Positions 1 to 9,899 are shown, counted from the first letter of the stretch. The stretch is DNA of 64,000 nt from Streptomyces sp. NBC_01235 (GCF_035989285.1 NZ_CP108513.1:7254001-7318000), one strand, 5' to 3'. Notes: generated from the sequence alone by a model not told the origin. A program made the numbers and translations.

Positions 1-606
1 CAGTGAGAGGACGATCCACGGCACCAGCAGACCCTTGGCCCAGGCGGCGGGGTCGTCCGTGAACGGCGTGTAGCTGGCCCGGTCCAGGACCTTCCACTGG
101 TCGACCAGCAGATAGGTGGCGAGCACGCCCACGACGTAGATCTGCATCGAGGACGCGATCAGCGAGGCCGAGCTGGCGATCTTGTCCAGGGGCTTGCCCT
201 GCTTCACGGCGGCCAGCATGCCCGCGCCGATGCCGAAGATCAGGTAGATGACCGAGCTGCCCAGGGAGAGCGACAGGGTGGTCGGGAAGCGGTCCGCGAT
301 GATCCCGAGGACCGGCTCGCGGCTCTGGAACGAGAAGCCCAGGCACGGCGCGGGGCAGTGCCCGAAGGACGTGTACTCACGGCCGACGAAGATGCCCTTG
401 AGCCAGTCCCAGTACTGCACGGGCAGCGGATCGGCGATCCCCAGGTTCTTCCGCACCAGCTCCAGGGTCTCGGGGGTGCAGGCCTTGCCGCAGGCGATGC
501 GGGCGGGGTCGCGCGGGGCGGCGTAGAACAGGACGAACACGATGGCGCTGATGATCACCAGGATCACCGCGGCGCCGAGGATTCGTCGGACAAGGAAGCG
601 GAGCAT
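1..606 (-). CDS. bldKC: BldKC-like oligopeptide ABC transporter permease (3' part outside window)
   Basis: Inner-membrane permease of a peptide importer, DppB/OppB type. The ATG lies at 606 on the minus strand and 202 codons are visible with no stop before the window edge, so the C-terminal part with the EAA loop is missing here. The protein begins MLRFLVRRILGAAVILV, the usual first transmembrane helix of this family, followed by a Cys-containing periplasmic loop (CGKACTPETL) and further hydrophobic segments. It lies 82 bp downstream of the lipoprotein gene in the same direction. The order permease, lipoprotein, permease matches the bldK operon of S. coelicolor, which imports an extracellular peptide needed for aerial growth. 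The bldK assignment rests on order and on the neighbouring genes. The two ATPases expected next would lie outside the window. Confidence 0.85.
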   Translation of the reverse strand, partial: MLRFLVRRILGAAVILVIISAIVFVLFYAAPRDPARIACGKACTPETLELVRKNLGIADPLPVQYWDWLKGIFVGREYTSFGHCPAPCLGFSFQSREPVLGIIADRFPTTLSLSLGSSVIYLIFGIGAGMLAAVKQGKPLDKIASSASLIASSMQIYVVGVLATYLLVDQWKVLDRASYTPFTDDPAAWAKGLLVPWIVLSL

Positions 607-688
607 GGCAGTTGGGTTTTCCTGACGGATGCCGAAGGGGGGAAGGAGGCGGGGCGGCCGGAGGCCGCCCCGCCACGAGGGCCGGTCG

Positions 689-2473
689 TCAGGCCTTCAC
701 GAACGTCTTGTAGAGCAGGGTCGCGGAGAAGTTCGGGTCGAACTGCGCTCCGCCGACCTTGGTGCCGTAGACGTAGTAACGGCGCTGGTACATCTCGGGG
801 ATGATCGGCGCGACTTCGGTCATGATCTTCTTGTCGAGCGCGGCCCAGGCGGCGCCCGCCTTCTTCTGGTCGGTGATGACCATGTTCTTCTGGATCGCCT
901 CGTCGATGAAGGGGATCTTCGTCTGCGAGACGTTGTAGAGACCGTCGCCGACGCTGGCGCTGTCGAACAGCGGCTGCATCATCGTGTAGGCGGTCGGCCA
1001 GTCCGGGGACCAGCCGTACCACATCACGTCGAAGGTGTTGTCGACCTTCGCGATCTGGTCGTAGTACGTCGTCGAGTCGACCGGCTTGATGATGGGGGTG
1101 AAGCCCGCCGCCTTCAGCGCGTTCTCGATGACGACCTTGGTCTTGTTGTAGGTCGGGTCCGCCGGGAAGGCGTAGACGATCTTCATGCCCTCCTTGCCGG
1201 CTTCCTTCAGCAGCTTCTTCGCGGCGGCCGGGTCGCCCTGAGGCGTCTTCAGCTTGCCGTAGACGTCGAACTTCTCGCGGCCGAGGATGTCGGGGCTGAG
1301 GATCGTGGTCGCGAAGTCGCCGGAGGACGGGCCGCCGTAGATCTGGCGGATCTGCTGCAGCGGCCAGGCGTGGTTGAGGGCCTGACGGACCTTCAGGTCG
1401 GTGACGCGCTTGGTGTTGATCGCGTAGTAGTACGTGCCGGTGAGCAGGCCGTTGAAGGTGCGCTTCTTGAGCTCCGGGTCGGTGAGGACCTTCTGGATGC
1501 GCTCGGCGGGCACGCCCTTGTAGATGGAGACCGCGTAGGCGTCGTTGCCCTGGGAGGCGATCAGGCGGTCCACGCCGTCCAGGGTCTCGATGCCGAAGGT
1601 GAACTCGAAGCCGTCCGGGTAGTTGTTGCGGATCGAGTCGGTCTTCGGGTCCCAGTTCTTGTTCCGGGTCAGCGTCATCGACTTGTCGGTGACGTGGCTC
1701 TTGACCATGTACGGGCCGCAGGCGGCCGGCATCTTGTCGTACTTCTCCTTGGTGTCCAGCTTCGGGGACACCGCGGCGTACGAGTGCATCGCCAGCGTGA
1801 AGTTGAAGTCGGGGCGGGCCTCGGCCAGGTTGAAGGTGATGGTCCGCTTGGCCTTGTCCGTCACGAGCTGCGTGAGGTGCTTGCCCTTGTACGGGCCCTC
1901 GTACGCGTCACGCCACTTGCCGCCCTTGCCGGTGATGGCGATCTGGACGTAGCTGGCGGACTCGATGATGAACGGGGCCCACAGACGCTCGATGCCGTGG
2001 CGCACGTCCTCGACCGTCAGCTCGGTGCCGTCCTGCCACTTCAGACCCTCCTTCAGCGTGAAGGTCCAGGTCTTGCCGGCGTTGGACATCGTGCCGGTGT
2101 CCTCGGCCAGGTCGCCGACCAGCTTCTGGTGACCGCTGGAGTCGATCTTGTAGCCGGTGAGGCAGCGGTGCAGCAGCAGCGCGGCGGTGGAGTTGTACGC
2201 GTAGTAGATGCGCTGCGGGTCGAGGTGCGAGAAGTCGTCCGGGGCGATGCCGTAGATCGTGCCGCCCTTCTTGGCGCCCGCGATCTCGGGGGCGGGACCG
2301 GTCGAGTCGGCCTTGGTGCCGACGGTGACCGTGGCGCCGGTGTACTCCGTGGCGCCCCCGCTCGGGGTGGAACTGCCGCCTCCCGCGTCACCGCTGCTGC
2401 ACGCCGAGAGGAGCGTCGACCCCGCGGCGGCGACAGTCGTTGCTATGACGAAGTTTCTGCGGGAAAGAGACAT
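689..2473 (-). CDS. bldKB: BldKB-like oligopeptide-binding lipoprotein (family 5 SBP)
   Basis: Extracytoplasmic substrate-binding protein of the peptide importer, 594 aa, SBP_bac_5 family. The N-terminus MSLSRRNFVIA has a twin-arginine-like S-R-R-x-F motif and is followed by a lipobox LLSAC with the modified Cys at residue 25, so the protein is probably exported by Tat and then lipidated, as many Streptomyces lipoproteins are. The mature part has the family features, including LAEDTGTMSNAGKTWTFTLK and VEDVRHGIERLWAP near the front of the domain. It sits between the two permease genes, with 82 bp gaps on both sides. BldKB in S. coelicolor binds the signalling peptide. Orthology is inferred from position, length and gene order; the ligand is not deducible from sequence. 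Confidence 0.88.
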   Translation of the reverse strand: MSLSRRNFVIATTVAAAGSTLLSACSSGDAGGGSSTPSGGATEYTGATVTVGTKADSTGPAPEIAGAKKGGTIYGIAPDDFSHLDPQRIYYAYNSTAALLLHRCLTGYKIDSSGHQKLVGDLAEDTGTMSNAGKTWTFTLKEGLKWQDGTELTVEDVRHGIERLWAPFIIESASYVQIAITGKGGKWRDAYEGPYKGKHLTQLVTDKAKRTITFNLAEARPDFNFTLAMHSYAAVSPKLDTKEKYDKMPAACGPYMVKSHVTDKSMTLTRNKNWDPKTDSIRNNYPDGFEFTFGIETLDGVDRLIASQGNDAYAVSIYKGVPAERIQKVLTDPELKKRTFNGLLTGTYYYAINTKRVTDLKVRQALNHAWPLQQIRQIYGGPSSGDFATTILSPDILGREKFDVYGKLKTPQGDPAAAKKLLKEAGKEGMKIVYAFPADPTYNKTKVVIENALKAAGFTPIIKPVDSTTYYDQIAKVDNTFDVMWYGWSPDWPTAYTMMQPLFDSASVGDGLYNVSQTKIPFIDEAIQKNMVITDQKKAGAAWAALDKKIMTEVAPIIPEMYQRRYYVYGTKVGGAQFDPNFSATLLYKTFVKA

Positions 2474-2555
2474 GGCTGACCCGATTTCTCGTGGAGTGAC
2501 AGAGGTGCGTGGTGCGCTCCGGCCGAGCCCCGTCGCCCGGGCGGAGTGAGGTGGT

Positions 2556-3584
2556 TCAGCGCTTGGTCTTCGGGTCCAGAGCGTCGCGGACCGAGTCGCC
2601 GAGCAGGTTGAAGGCCACGACGAAGATCACCATCGACAGGCCCGGGAAGAGCATGAAGGTGATGTCGTCCTGGTAGTACTTGGCGCCGAACTGGAGCATC
2701 ACGCCCCAGTCCGGAGTGGGGTCCGTGAGACCGACACCGAGGAACGCGAGGCCCGCTTCCGCCGTGACGTAGGTCGGCAGCAGGAGTGTCGACTGGATGA
2801 GGATCGGCGTCCACAGGTTGGGCAGCAGTTCCTTGAAGATGATGCGCGCCGGTGATGCACCCGTGACCTTGGCCGCCTCCACGAACTCCCGCTCGCGCAG
2901 GGCGAGAACCTCGCCGCGCAGCAGTCGGGCGATGGAGGCCCACCCGAACGCCGTCATCACGATGATGAGGCTGGTGACCGTCAGCCAGATCGGGGTGTTC
3001 TCGTCCGGGGCGACGAAGATCGCCAGGACGACCGGCCAGAAGGCGATGAAGAACAGCGTCTGCGGGAAGGCCAGCAGGATGTCGATGACCCGGCCGACCA
3101 GGTAGTCCGTCTTGCCGCCGAGGTAACCGGCGGTGATGCCGATGACGACGCCGAGCAGGGTCGTCATGAGGGTGGCGGCGGTGGCGATGAGCAGCGAGTT
3201 GCGCATGCCGTACAGCAGGAACGTCAGCACGTCGCGGCCGAGCTGGGGCTCGATGCCGAACCAGAACTCGCTGCTGATGCCGCCGTTCGCCTTGATCGGG
3301 AAGTTGAACTCGTTGAGCAGGCCCGGGATGTTCATGCCATAGGTGGTGTACGGGTCCTTTCCGTACAGCTTGGCGATGAGGGGCGCGCCGATCGAGACGA
3401 CGAAGAAGAAGATCACCACATAGGCGGATATGACGCCCGCACGGTCGCGCTTGAATCGGCTCCAGGCGAGCCGGCCCGGCGAGCGACTCTCGTTGCCCTT
3501 GGGGGCCGAGGACTTCGCCGGTGCCGCGTTGTCTTCGTCGGTCACCTCGAGAGCGGTGGCCGGGGAAGGGGTTGGGGGGGTCAT
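2556..3584 (-). CDS. bldKA: BldKA-like oligopeptide ABC transporter permease (DppC type)
   Basis: Second permease of the leftward importer, 342 aa, DppC/OppC-like. The start at 3584 (MTPPTPSPATALEV) is chosen over an in-frame ATG at 3653 because it has a GGAGC ribosome-binding site just upstream. A charged cytoplasmic N-terminus of about 70 residues precedes the first membrane helix (AGVISAYVVIFFFVVSIGAP). The inner-loop motif EAAKVTGASPARIIFKELLP, which docks with the ATPase, lies about two thirds along, and the protein ends GDSVRDALDPKTKR, typical of the family. It is the first gene of the visible leftward operon, so the promoter should lie in 3585-4142. Confidence 0.87.
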   Translation of the reverse strand: MTPPTPSPATALEVTDEDNAAPAKSSAPKGNESRSPGRLAWSRFKRDRAGVISAYVVIFFFVVSIGAPLIAKLYGKDPYTTYGMNIPGLLNEFNFPIKANGGISSEFWFGIEPQLGRDVLTFLLYGMRNSLLIATAATLMTTLLGVVIGITAGYLGGKTDYLVGRVIDILLAFPQTLFFIAFWPVVLAIFVAPDENTPIWLTVTSLIIVMTAFGWASIARLLRGEVLALREREFVEAAKVTGASPARIIFKELLPNLWTPILIQSTLLLPTYVTAEAGLAFLGVGLTDPTPDWGVMLQFGAKYYQDDITFMLFPGLSMVIFVVAFNLLGDSVRDALDPKTKR

Positions 3585-4142
3585 GATGCTCCGTGCCCTG
3601 TGGGTCAAGGACCCCGCAGGGCTCTCCCTACGGGCTACGCCGGACTTTTTCAACGTAATTCATTCAAGGTCAATAAATTCTGGTCTGCCTTGGTCTTCTC
3701 TTTACCTTCTTTGCTTGGGCTTGACCGTACCGTAGCTACGCGTGTAGCGCGCCGTAATCGTCTTGTGTCCAAATTCGGGCCAACTGGGCGAAACGGGCAA
3801 CGAGTTCGATATCCGGTCGCCCTAGTGTCGGAATGCGTACATCTCGGGGTCACAATCCAACGGTTCGGCAACGGATGGTGGTGATCCGTTGTGCACCGCG
3901 CCGGAGATCCATTGTGACCTGCGTAGTAGATCCTTTTCGACCCCCCAGCAGGAACCTGCTGTCTGGGGGCGGCGCTCTTGCGCCATCCCCCGAATAGCCC
4001 CGCGTCCCCCTCCCGTTGGGCGCGGCCTGTGTGCGTCATGCATCTTTTGAGGCGATATTGACCGTTAACGGATCGCAAGATCGGTGCCCACGTGCCGACG
4101 GCACAGCGCTCAGGTAAAAGCGCGGTCAATGAGGAGGCATCC
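3585..4142. promoter_or_regulatory. Divergent intergenic region between the two peptide importers
   Basis: This 558-bp gap has no convincing gene on either strand; short open frames in it lack codon bias and family features. It must hold promoters for both the leftward bldK-like operon and the rightward importer. Visible structures are a perfect 14-bp palindrome at 3947-3960 (AGCAGG-AA-CCTGCT) flanked by a C-run and a G-run, and a near-repeat GATCC(G/A)TTGTG at about 3885 and 3907. The left half (3650-3760) is markedly richer in A/T than the surroundings, as promoters here tend to be. A GAGGAG ribosome-binding site precedes the start at 4143. No -35/-10 pair is assigned with confidence. Confidence 0.5.
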
Positions 4143-5774
4143 ATGCGGGGAGCCACGCACGCCAAGTGGGCCGCCTGCGCGGCGGCGGCAGTGCTCGCGG
4201 CCACGGCCTGCGCAGGTGGGGGGAGTGGCGGCGGAGGCGGCGGTGGCGGCGCGGTGCTCAGCTCCTCCTGGGGGGACCCGCAGAACCCCCTGGAGCCGGC
4301 CAACACCAATGAGGTGCAGGGCGGGAAGGTCCTCGACATGATCTTCCGCAGCCTGAAGCGGTACAACCCGGAGACCGGCGCGGCCGAGGACATGCTGGCC
4401 CAGAGGATCGCCACCACGGACTCCCAGAACTTCACGATCACCGTCAAGGACGGCTGGACGTTCAGCAATGGCGAAAAAGTGACGTCGAAATCCTTCGTCG
4501 ACGCCTGGAACTACGGCGCGAGCCTGAAGAACAGGCAGAAGGCCGCGGAGTTCTTCAAGTACATCGACGGTTACGCCGAGGTGCACCCGGAGAAGGGCGC
4601 CCAGACCGCCGACACCCTCTCCGGGCTGAAGGTCGTAGACGATCGCACGTTCACCGTGCGGCTCAGCCAGAAGTTCTCGTCCTTCCCGGACACCCTCGGC
4701 TACGCCGTCTTCTCGCCTCTGCCCAGGGCGTTCTTCGACGACCACGACGCCTGGCTGAAGAAACCGATCGGCAACGGGCCCTACACGATCGCGTCGTATA
4801 CCAGGGGCTCGCAGATGAACCTCGTCCGGTGGGACGCCTACCCGGGGGCGGACAAGGCGCGAAACGGCGGGGTGACCCTGAAGGTCTACACCGACCCCAA
4901 CACCGCCTACACCGACCTCCTGGCCGGCAACCTGGACCTCACCGACGACGTGCCCGCCGCCCAGCTCAAGAACGCCCCGAGCGACCTCGGCGGCCGGTAC
5001 CTCAACCAGCCCGCCGGCATCATCCAGACGATCGCCTTCCCCTACTACGACAAGGAGTGGGGCAAGGCCGGCATGGACAAGGTCCGCAAGGGGCTGTCCA
5101 TGGCCATCGACCGCGACCGGATCACCGAGACGATCTACCAGAAGACACGGGTACCGGCCACGGACTGGACGTCACCGGTCCTCGGTGTGAAGGGCGGCGA
5201 CAAGAAGGGGCTGTGCGGCGAGTGGTGCACCTATGACCCCGGCCGGGCCAAGCAGCTGATCCAGGAGGGCGGGGGACTGCCCGGCGGACAGGTGAGGATC
5301 ACGTACAACGCGGACGCCGGCTCGCACAAACAGTGGGTCGACGCGGTCTGCAACTCCGTCAACAACGCCCTGGGCGACGACAAGGCCTGTGTCGGCAGCC
5401 CGATCGGCACCTTCGCCGACTACCGCAGCAAGACGACCCAGCAGAAGCTGAGCGGCCCCTTCCGCGCCGGCTGGCAGATGGACTACCCGCTCATCCAGAA
5501 CTTCCTGCAACCGCTCTACTACACCAACGCCCCCTCCAACGACGGCAAGTGGTCCGACAAGGAGTTCGACCGACTCGTCGACCAGGCCAACGCCGAGACC
5601 GACAGCGCCAAGGCCGTCGCACTGTTCCAGAAGGCCGAGGAGGTCGTCCGGGACGACATGGCCACCATCCCGCTCTGGTACCAGAACGGCACCGGCGGCT
5701 ACGCGGAACGACTCTCCGACGTCAGACTCAACCCGTTCTCCGTCCCCGTCTACACCGACATCAAGGTCGGCTGA
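4143..5774 (+). CDS. Peptide-binding lipoprotein of second oligopeptide importer
   Basis: Family 5 extracellular solute-binding protein, 543 aa. The start at 4143 is chosen because GAGGAGG lies at the right distance and it gives a proper signal peptide MRGATHAKWAACAAAAVLAA with lipobox ATAC (Cys23); an earlier in-frame start at 4092 would bury it. A glycine linker with a run of about eight Gly follows the Cys. Family landmarks are FTITVKDGWTFSNGEKVTSK (about residues 96-115) and GKWSDKEFDRLVDQANAETD near the C-terminus. It heads a five-gene operon whose next gene starts 7 bp after its stop. The substrate is probably a di- or oligopeptide; the specific ligand cannot be read from sequence. Confidence 0.9.
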   Translation: MRGATHAKWAACAAAAVLAATACAGGGSGGGGGGGGAVLSSSWGDPQNPLEPANTNEVQGGKVLDMIFRSLKRYNPETGAAEDMLAQRIATTDSQNFTITVKDGWTFSNGEKVTSKSFVDAWNYGASLKNRQKAAEFFKYIDGYAEVHPEKGAQTADTLSGLKVVDDRTFTVRLSQKFSSFPDTLGYAVFSPLPRAFFDDHDAWLKKPIGNGPYTIASYTRGSQMNLVRWDAYPGADKARNGGVTLKVYTDPNTAYTDLLAGNLDLTDDVPAAQLKNAPSDLGGRYLNQPAGIIQTIAFPYYDKEWGKAGMDKVRKGLSMAIDRDRITETIYQKTRVPATDWTSPVLGVKGGDKKGLCGEWCTYDPGRAKQLIQEGGGLPGGQVRITYNADAGSHKQWVDAVCNSVNNALGDDKACVGSPIGTFADYRSKTTQQKLSGPFRAGWQMDYPLIQNFLQPLYYTNAPSNDGKWSDKEFDRLVDQANAETDSAKAVALFQKAEEVVRDDMATIPLWYQNGTGGYAERLSDVRLNPFSVPVYTDIKVG

Positions 5775-5780
5775 CCCGCC

Positions 5781-6704
5781 ATGGGACGCTACGTCGTCCG
5801 CCGTCTGCTGCAGATGGTCCCGGTGTTCATCGGCGCGACGCTGCTGATCTTCCTGATGGTGAACGTGATGGGCGACCCCGTCGCGGGCCTGTGCGGGGAA
5901 CGGACGTGTGATCCGGCGACGACCGCGCAGCTGGAGAAGGAGTTCGGCCTCGACCGGCCCGTCTGGCAGCAGTACCTGACCTACATGGGGAACGTCTTCA
6001 CCGGCGACTTCGGGACGGCGTTCAACGGCCAGCCGGTCACCGAGCTGATGTCGACGGCGTTCCCGGTCACCGCGCGGCTGACGATCGTCGCGATCCTCTT
6101 CGAGATCGTCATCGGCATCACCCTGGGTGTGATCACCGGCCTGCGCCGGGGCCGGCCCGCCGACACCGGTGTCCTGCTGGCCACCCTCGTCGTGATCTCC
6201 GTCCCCACCTTCGTCACCGGCCTGCTGCTCCAGCTGTTGCTCGGCGTCGAGTGGGGCTGGATCAAGCCCTCCGTCTCCGCGGCCGCAGGCTTCGACGAAC
6301 TCCTCGTGCCCGGCCTGGTGCTGGCCTCGGTCTCCCTGGCCTACGTCACCCGCCTGACCCGTACCTCCATCGCGGAGAACAGACGCTCCGACTACGTCCG
6401 TACGGCCGTCGCCAAGGGGCTGCCGCACCGCCGGGTCGTGACCCGGCACCTGCTGCGCAACTCCCTCATCCCCGTGGTCACCTTCATCGGCGCGGACATC
6501 GGTTTCCTGATGGGCGGCGCGATCGTCACCGAACGCATCTTCAACATCCACGGCGTCGGCTACCAGCTCTACCAGGGGATTCTCCGCCAGAACACCCAGA
6601 CCGTGGTCGGCTTCGTCACCGTCCTCGTGCTGGTCTTCCTGGTCGCCAACCTGCTCGTCGACCTCCTGTACGCCGTACTCGACCCGAGGATCCGCTATGC
6701 CTGA
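5781..6704 (+). CDS. Oligopeptide ABC transporter permease, DppB type
   Basis: Integral membrane permease of 307 aa. It begins MGRYVVRRLLQMVPVFIGAT, the standard first helix of DppB/OppB proteins, and has a periplasmic loop with two Cys (LCGERTCDPATTAQL). The cytoplasmic EAA loop (RSDYVRTAVAKGLPHRRVVT, about residues 201-220) contacts the ATPase, and the protein ends LVDLLYAVLDPRIRYA. It starts 7 bp after the lipoprotein gene and its last 8 bp overlap the next permease gene, so the two permeases are probably translated in a coupled way and form the heterodimeric channel. Confidence 0.93.
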   Translation: MGRYVVRRLLQMVPVFIGATLLIFLMVNVMGDPVAGLCGERTCDPATTAQLEKEFGLDRPVWQQYLTYMGNVFTGDFGTAFNGQPVTELMSTAFPVTARLTIVAILFEIVIGITLGVITGLRRGRPADTGVLLATLVVISVPTFVTGLLLQLLLGVEWGWIKPSVSAAAGFDELLVPGLVLASVSLAYVTRLTRTSIAENRRSDYVRTAVAKGLPHRRVVTRHLLRNSLIPVVTFIGADIGFLMGGAIVTERIFNIHGVGYQLYQGILRQNTQTVVGFVTVLVLVFLVANLLVDLLYAVLDPRIRYA

Positions 6705-7677
6705 ACTGGAGCCCGAGGGCGACATCGCCGCGACCGGCGCGGGCGCCGCGACGGACCTCGCGGCGAGCGGGGCGCCGTTCCTGGAGAAGACCGTCGAAGG
6801 GACGGAAAGCACCGCCGCAGGGGCCTCGGGCAAACCCCGCTCCCTCTGGTCGGACGCCTGGCACGACCTGCGCCGCAACCCGGTCTTCATCGCCTCCGGC
6901 CTGATCATCCTCTTCCTGGTCCTCGTCTCCCTCTGGCCCTCGGCCATCACCTGGACGAGTCCCCTCAAGTGCGACCTGGCCAAGGCCCAGGAGGGCTCCC
7001 AGCCCGGCCACCCCTTCGGCTACGACGGCCAGGGCTGCGACGTCTACACCCGCACGGTCTACGGAGCCCGTACGTCCGTCACGGTCGGCGGCCTGGCCAC
7101 ACTCGGCGTGGCACTCTTCGGCAGCGTGCTCGGGGGGCTGGCAGGCTTCTTCGGCGGAGGCTGGGACGCGATCCTGTCCCGGATCACCGACATCTTCTTC
7201 GCCATCCCGGTCGTCCTCGGCGGCCTGGTCCTCCTCTCCGTGGTGACCAGCAATACGGTCTGGCCGGTCATCGGGTTCATGGTGCTGCTGGGCTGGCCGC
7301 AGATCTCCCGCATCGCCCGCGGCTCGGTGATCACCGCCAAACAGAACGACTACGTCCAGGCCGCCCGAGCCCTGGGCGCCTCCAACTCCCGTCTCCTGCT
7401 GCGCCACATCGCCCCGAACGCCGTCGCCCCGGTGATCGTCGTCGCGACCATCGCGCTCGGCACGTACATCGCGCTGGAGGCGACCCTGTCCTACCTGGGC
7501 GTCGGCCTGAAGCCGCCGACGGTCTCCTGGGGCATCGACATCTCCGCCGCCTCCCCCTACATCCGCAACGCCCCGCACGCCCTGCTGTGGCCCTCGGGCG
7601 CCCTCGCTCTCACGGTCCTGGCGTTCATCATGCTCGGCGACGCGGTCCGCGACGCCCTCGACCCGAAGCTGAGGTGA
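6697..7677 (+). CDS. Oligopeptide ABC transporter permease, DppC type
   Basis: Second channel subunit, 326 aa. A hydrophilic N-terminal extension of about 55 residues (MPELEPEGDIAATGAG) precedes the first helix (NPVFIASGLIILFLVLVSLW). The EAA loop is NDYVQAARALGASNSRLLLR at about residues 217-236 and the C-terminus is the conserved GDAVRDALDPKLR. It overlaps the preceding permease by 8 bp and is followed after 7 bp by the first ATPase gene. In this family the DppC-like subunit pairs one-to-one with the DppB-like subunit. Confidence 0.93.
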   Translation: MPELEPEGDIAATGAGAATDLAASGAPFLEKTVEGTESTAAGASGKPRSLWSDAWHDLRRNPVFIASGLIILFLVLVSLWPSAITWTSPLKCDLAKAQEGSQPGHPFGYDGQGCDVYTRTVYGARTSVTVGGLATLGVALFGSVLGGLAGFFGGGWDAILSRITDIFFAIPVVLGGLVLLSVVTSNTVWPVIGFMVLLGWPQISRIARGSVITAKQNDYVQAARALGASNSRLLLRHIAPNAVAPVIVVATIALGTYIALEATLSYLGVGLKPPTVSWGIDISAASPYIRNAPHALLWPSGALALTVLAFIMLGDAVRDALDPKLR

Positions 7678-7684
7678 CGGCCGG

Positions 7685-8668
7685 ATGCTGCTCGAAGTAC
7701 GCGACCTGCACGTGGAGTTCCGCACCCGGGACGGGATCGCCCGGGCCGTCAACGGCGTCAGCTACGGCGTGGACGCGGGGGAGACCCTCGCCGTGCTCGG
7801 CGAGTCGGGCTCCGGGAAGTCGGTCACCGCTCAGGCGATCATGGGCATCCTCGACATGCCGCCCGGCCGGATCACCGGCGGCGAGATCCTCTTCCAGGGC
7901 AGGGACCTGCTCACGCTCAAGGAGGAGGAACGCAGGAAGGTCCGGGGCGCCGAGATGGCGATGATCTTCCAGGACGCCCTGTCGTCCCTGAACCCCGTGC
8001 TGTCGGTCGGCGACCAGCTCGGCGAGATGTTCGTCGTCCACCGGGGCATGTCGCGCAGCAAGGCGCGGACGAAGGCCGTGGAGCTGATGGACCACGTCCG
8101 CATCCCCGCCGCCCGGGAACGGGCCAAGGACTATCCGCACCAGTTCTCCGGCGGCATGCGCCAGCGCATCATGATCGCGATGGCACTCGCCCTCGAACCG
8201 GCGCTCATCATCGCCGACGAGCCCACCACCGCCCTCGACGTCACCGTCCAGGCCCAGGTCATGGACCTGCTCGCGGAGTTGCGGCGCGAGTACCGCATGG
8301 GGCTCGTCCTCATCACCCACGACCTCGGTGTGGTCGCCGACGTAGCCGACCGCATCGCGGTCATGTACGCGGGCCGGATCGTCGAGTCCGCCCCGGTCCA
8401 CGACATCTACAAGGCCCCGGCCCACCCCTACACCCGTGGCCTGCTGGACTCCATCCCGCGCCTGGACCACAAGGGCCGGGAGCTCTACGCCATCAAGGGC
8501 CTGCCGCCCAACCTCATGAACATCCCGCCGGGCTGCGCCTTCAACCCGCGCTGCCCGACGGCCCAGGACGTGTGCCGCACGGACGTACCGCCGCTGTACG
8601 AGGTCGACGAGTCGGACGCGGACCGCACCAGCGCGTGCCACTTGTGGAGGGAGTGCCTGCATGGCTAG
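7685..8668 (+). CDS. Oligopeptide ABC transporter ATP-binding protein, DppD type
   Basis: Cytoplasmic ATPase of 327 aa. Walker A is GESGSGKS (about residues 39-46), the signature is FSGGMRQR, Walker B is LIIADEPT, and the switch His is in LITHDLG. The C-terminal oligopeptide_HPY region carries several Cys ([26 protein letters not shown]), the pattern that binds an Fe-S cluster in some DppD proteins; whether it does so here is inference. Its end overlaps the next ATPase gene by 8 bp. Confidence 0.93.
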   Translation: MLLEVRDLHVEFRTRDGIARAVNGVSYGVDAGETLAVLGESGSGKSVTAQAIMGILDMPPGRITGGEILFQGRDLLTLKEEERRKVRGAEMAMIFQDALSSLNPVLSVGDQLGEMFVVHRGMSRSKARTKAVELMDHVRIPAARERAKDYPHQFSGGMRQRIMIAMALALEPALIIADEPTTALDVTVQAQVMDLLAELRREYRMGLVLITHDLGVVADVADRIAVMYAGRIVESAPVHDIYKAPAHPYTRGLLDSIPRLDHKGRELYAIKGLPPNLMNIPPGCAFNPRCPTAQDVCRTDVPPLYEVDESDADRTSACHLWRECLHG

Positions 8669-9758
8669 TTCCGCGACGGCCTCGTCCGCAGAGCCGATCC
8701 TCGAAGTGAGCGGGCTGGTCAAGCACTACCCGCTCACCCAGGGCATCGTGTTCAAGAAGCAGGTCGGTTCGGTGAAGGCCGTCGACGGCGTCGACTTCAC
8801 CCTCGGCAGGGGCGAAACCCTGGGCATCGTCGGGGAGTCGGGCTGCGGCAAGTCCACCGTCGCCAGGATGCTGGTCAACCTGGAGCGGCCGACCGAAGGG
8901 CGGATCCGCTTCAAGGGCGAGGACATCTCCAGGCTGTCGGGCAGGGCCCTGCGGGCGGTCCGGCGCAACATCCAGATGGTGTTCCAGGACCCGTACACCT
9001 CCCTCAACCCGCGCATGACGGTCGGCGACATCATCGGGGAGCCGTACGAGATCCACCCGGAGGTGGCTCCCAAGGGCGACCGGCGCAGAAAGGTCCAGGA
9101 TCTCCTGGACGTCGTAGGCCTCAACCCGGAGTACGTCAACCGCTACCCGCACCAGTTCTCCGGCGGCCAGCGCCAGCGCATCGGCATCGCGCGCGGGCTG
9201 GCCCTGCGCCCGGAGGTGATCGTCGCCGACGAGCCGGTGTCCGCGCTGGACGTGTCGGTCCAGGCACAGGTGATCAACCTGCTGGACCGCCTCCAGAGCG
9301 AGTTCGACCTCTCCTACCTCTTCATCGCCCACGACCTGTCGATCGTCCGGCACATCTCGGACCGGGTCGGGGTCATGTACCTCGGCCGGTTCGTGGAGAT
9401 CGGCAAGGACGAGGAGATCTACGACCACCCGACCCACCCCTACACCCAGGCCCTGCTCTCCGCGGTCCCCGTCCCGAACCCGGAGGCGCGCGAACACCGC
9501 GAGCGGATCATCCTGACGGGCGACGTCCCGTCCCCGACGAACATCCCCTCCGGCTGCCGCTTCCGCACCCGCTGCTGGAAGGCTCGGGAACGCTGCGCCC
9601 TGGAGGTACCGGTCCTCGCGGTCCCGGCGGAGTTCCGCCTCGTCACCGGCCCCGCCGCACACGACTCGGCGTGCCACTTCGCGGAGGAGAAGCGGGTGGT
9701 CCCACCCGGGGAACCGCCTTCCGCGACGACGGACGATCATGTCGACGCGAGGGCATAG
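8661..9758 (+). CDS. Oligopeptide ABC transporter ATP-binding protein, DppF type
   Basis: Second ATPase of the importer, 365 aa. Walker A is GESGCGKS, the signature is FSGGQRQR, Walker B is [12 protein letters not shown], and the switch region is [14 protein letters not shown]. The C-terminal region has the DppF-type Cys pattern ([20 protein letters not shown]). It is the last gene of the rightward operon: a perfect hairpin stands about 110 bp downstream and the next gene is convergent. Together with the lipoprotein and two permeases it makes a complete importer, unlike the leftward bldK-like set, which the window truncates. Confidence 0.93.
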   Translation: MASSATASSAEPILEVSGLVKHYPLTQGIVFKKQVGSVKAVDGVDFTLGRGETLGIVGESGCGKSTVARMLVNLERPTEGRIRFKGEDISRLSGRALRAVRRNIQMVFQDPYTSLNPRMTVGDIIGEPYEIHPEVAPKGDRRRKVQDLLDVVGLNPEYVNRYPHQFSGGQRQRIGIARGLALRPEVIVADEPVSALDVSVQAQVINLLDRLQSEFDLSYLFIAHDLSIVRHISDRVGVMYLGRFVEIGKDEEIYDHPTHPYTQALLSAVPVPNPEAREHRERIILTGDVPSPTNIPSGCRFRTRCWKARERCALEVPVLAVPAEFRLVTGPAAHDSACHFAEEKRVVPPGEPPSATTDDHVDARA

Positions 9759-9865
9759 TCGTACATTTGCACAGCAACCTCGTTAACACGCAGGCAACTT
9801 GGCTGACCCGTTTCCGATATACGGACGCGTCAGTCTGAACAACGTACGGCCGTGCGGGTGCCGTA

Positions 9866-9899
9866 AACGGGCCGGGAGCGCCATGTCTCCCGGCCCGTT
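9866..9899 (+). terminator. Hairpin terminator after the second peptide importer
   Basis: A perfect 13-bp stem: AACGGGCCGGGAG at 9866-9878 pairs with CTCCCGGCCCGTT at 9887-9899 around an 8-nt loop. It lies between convergent genes and so may act on both strands. There is no long T-run, as is usual for Streptomyces terminators. Confidence 0.8.

Noticed and set aside
629..2479. Long plus-strand open frame of about 616 codons opposite the BldKB-like gene
   Set aside because: It is the reverse complement of a well-supported lipoprotein gene; composition is Val/Arg/Asp/Gly-heavy and has no family features. High-GC genes commonly give such frames.
3650..4468. 272-codon minus-strand frame over the divergent gap
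   Set aside because: It overlaps the second importer's lipoprotein start and has irregular third-position GC; no family features.
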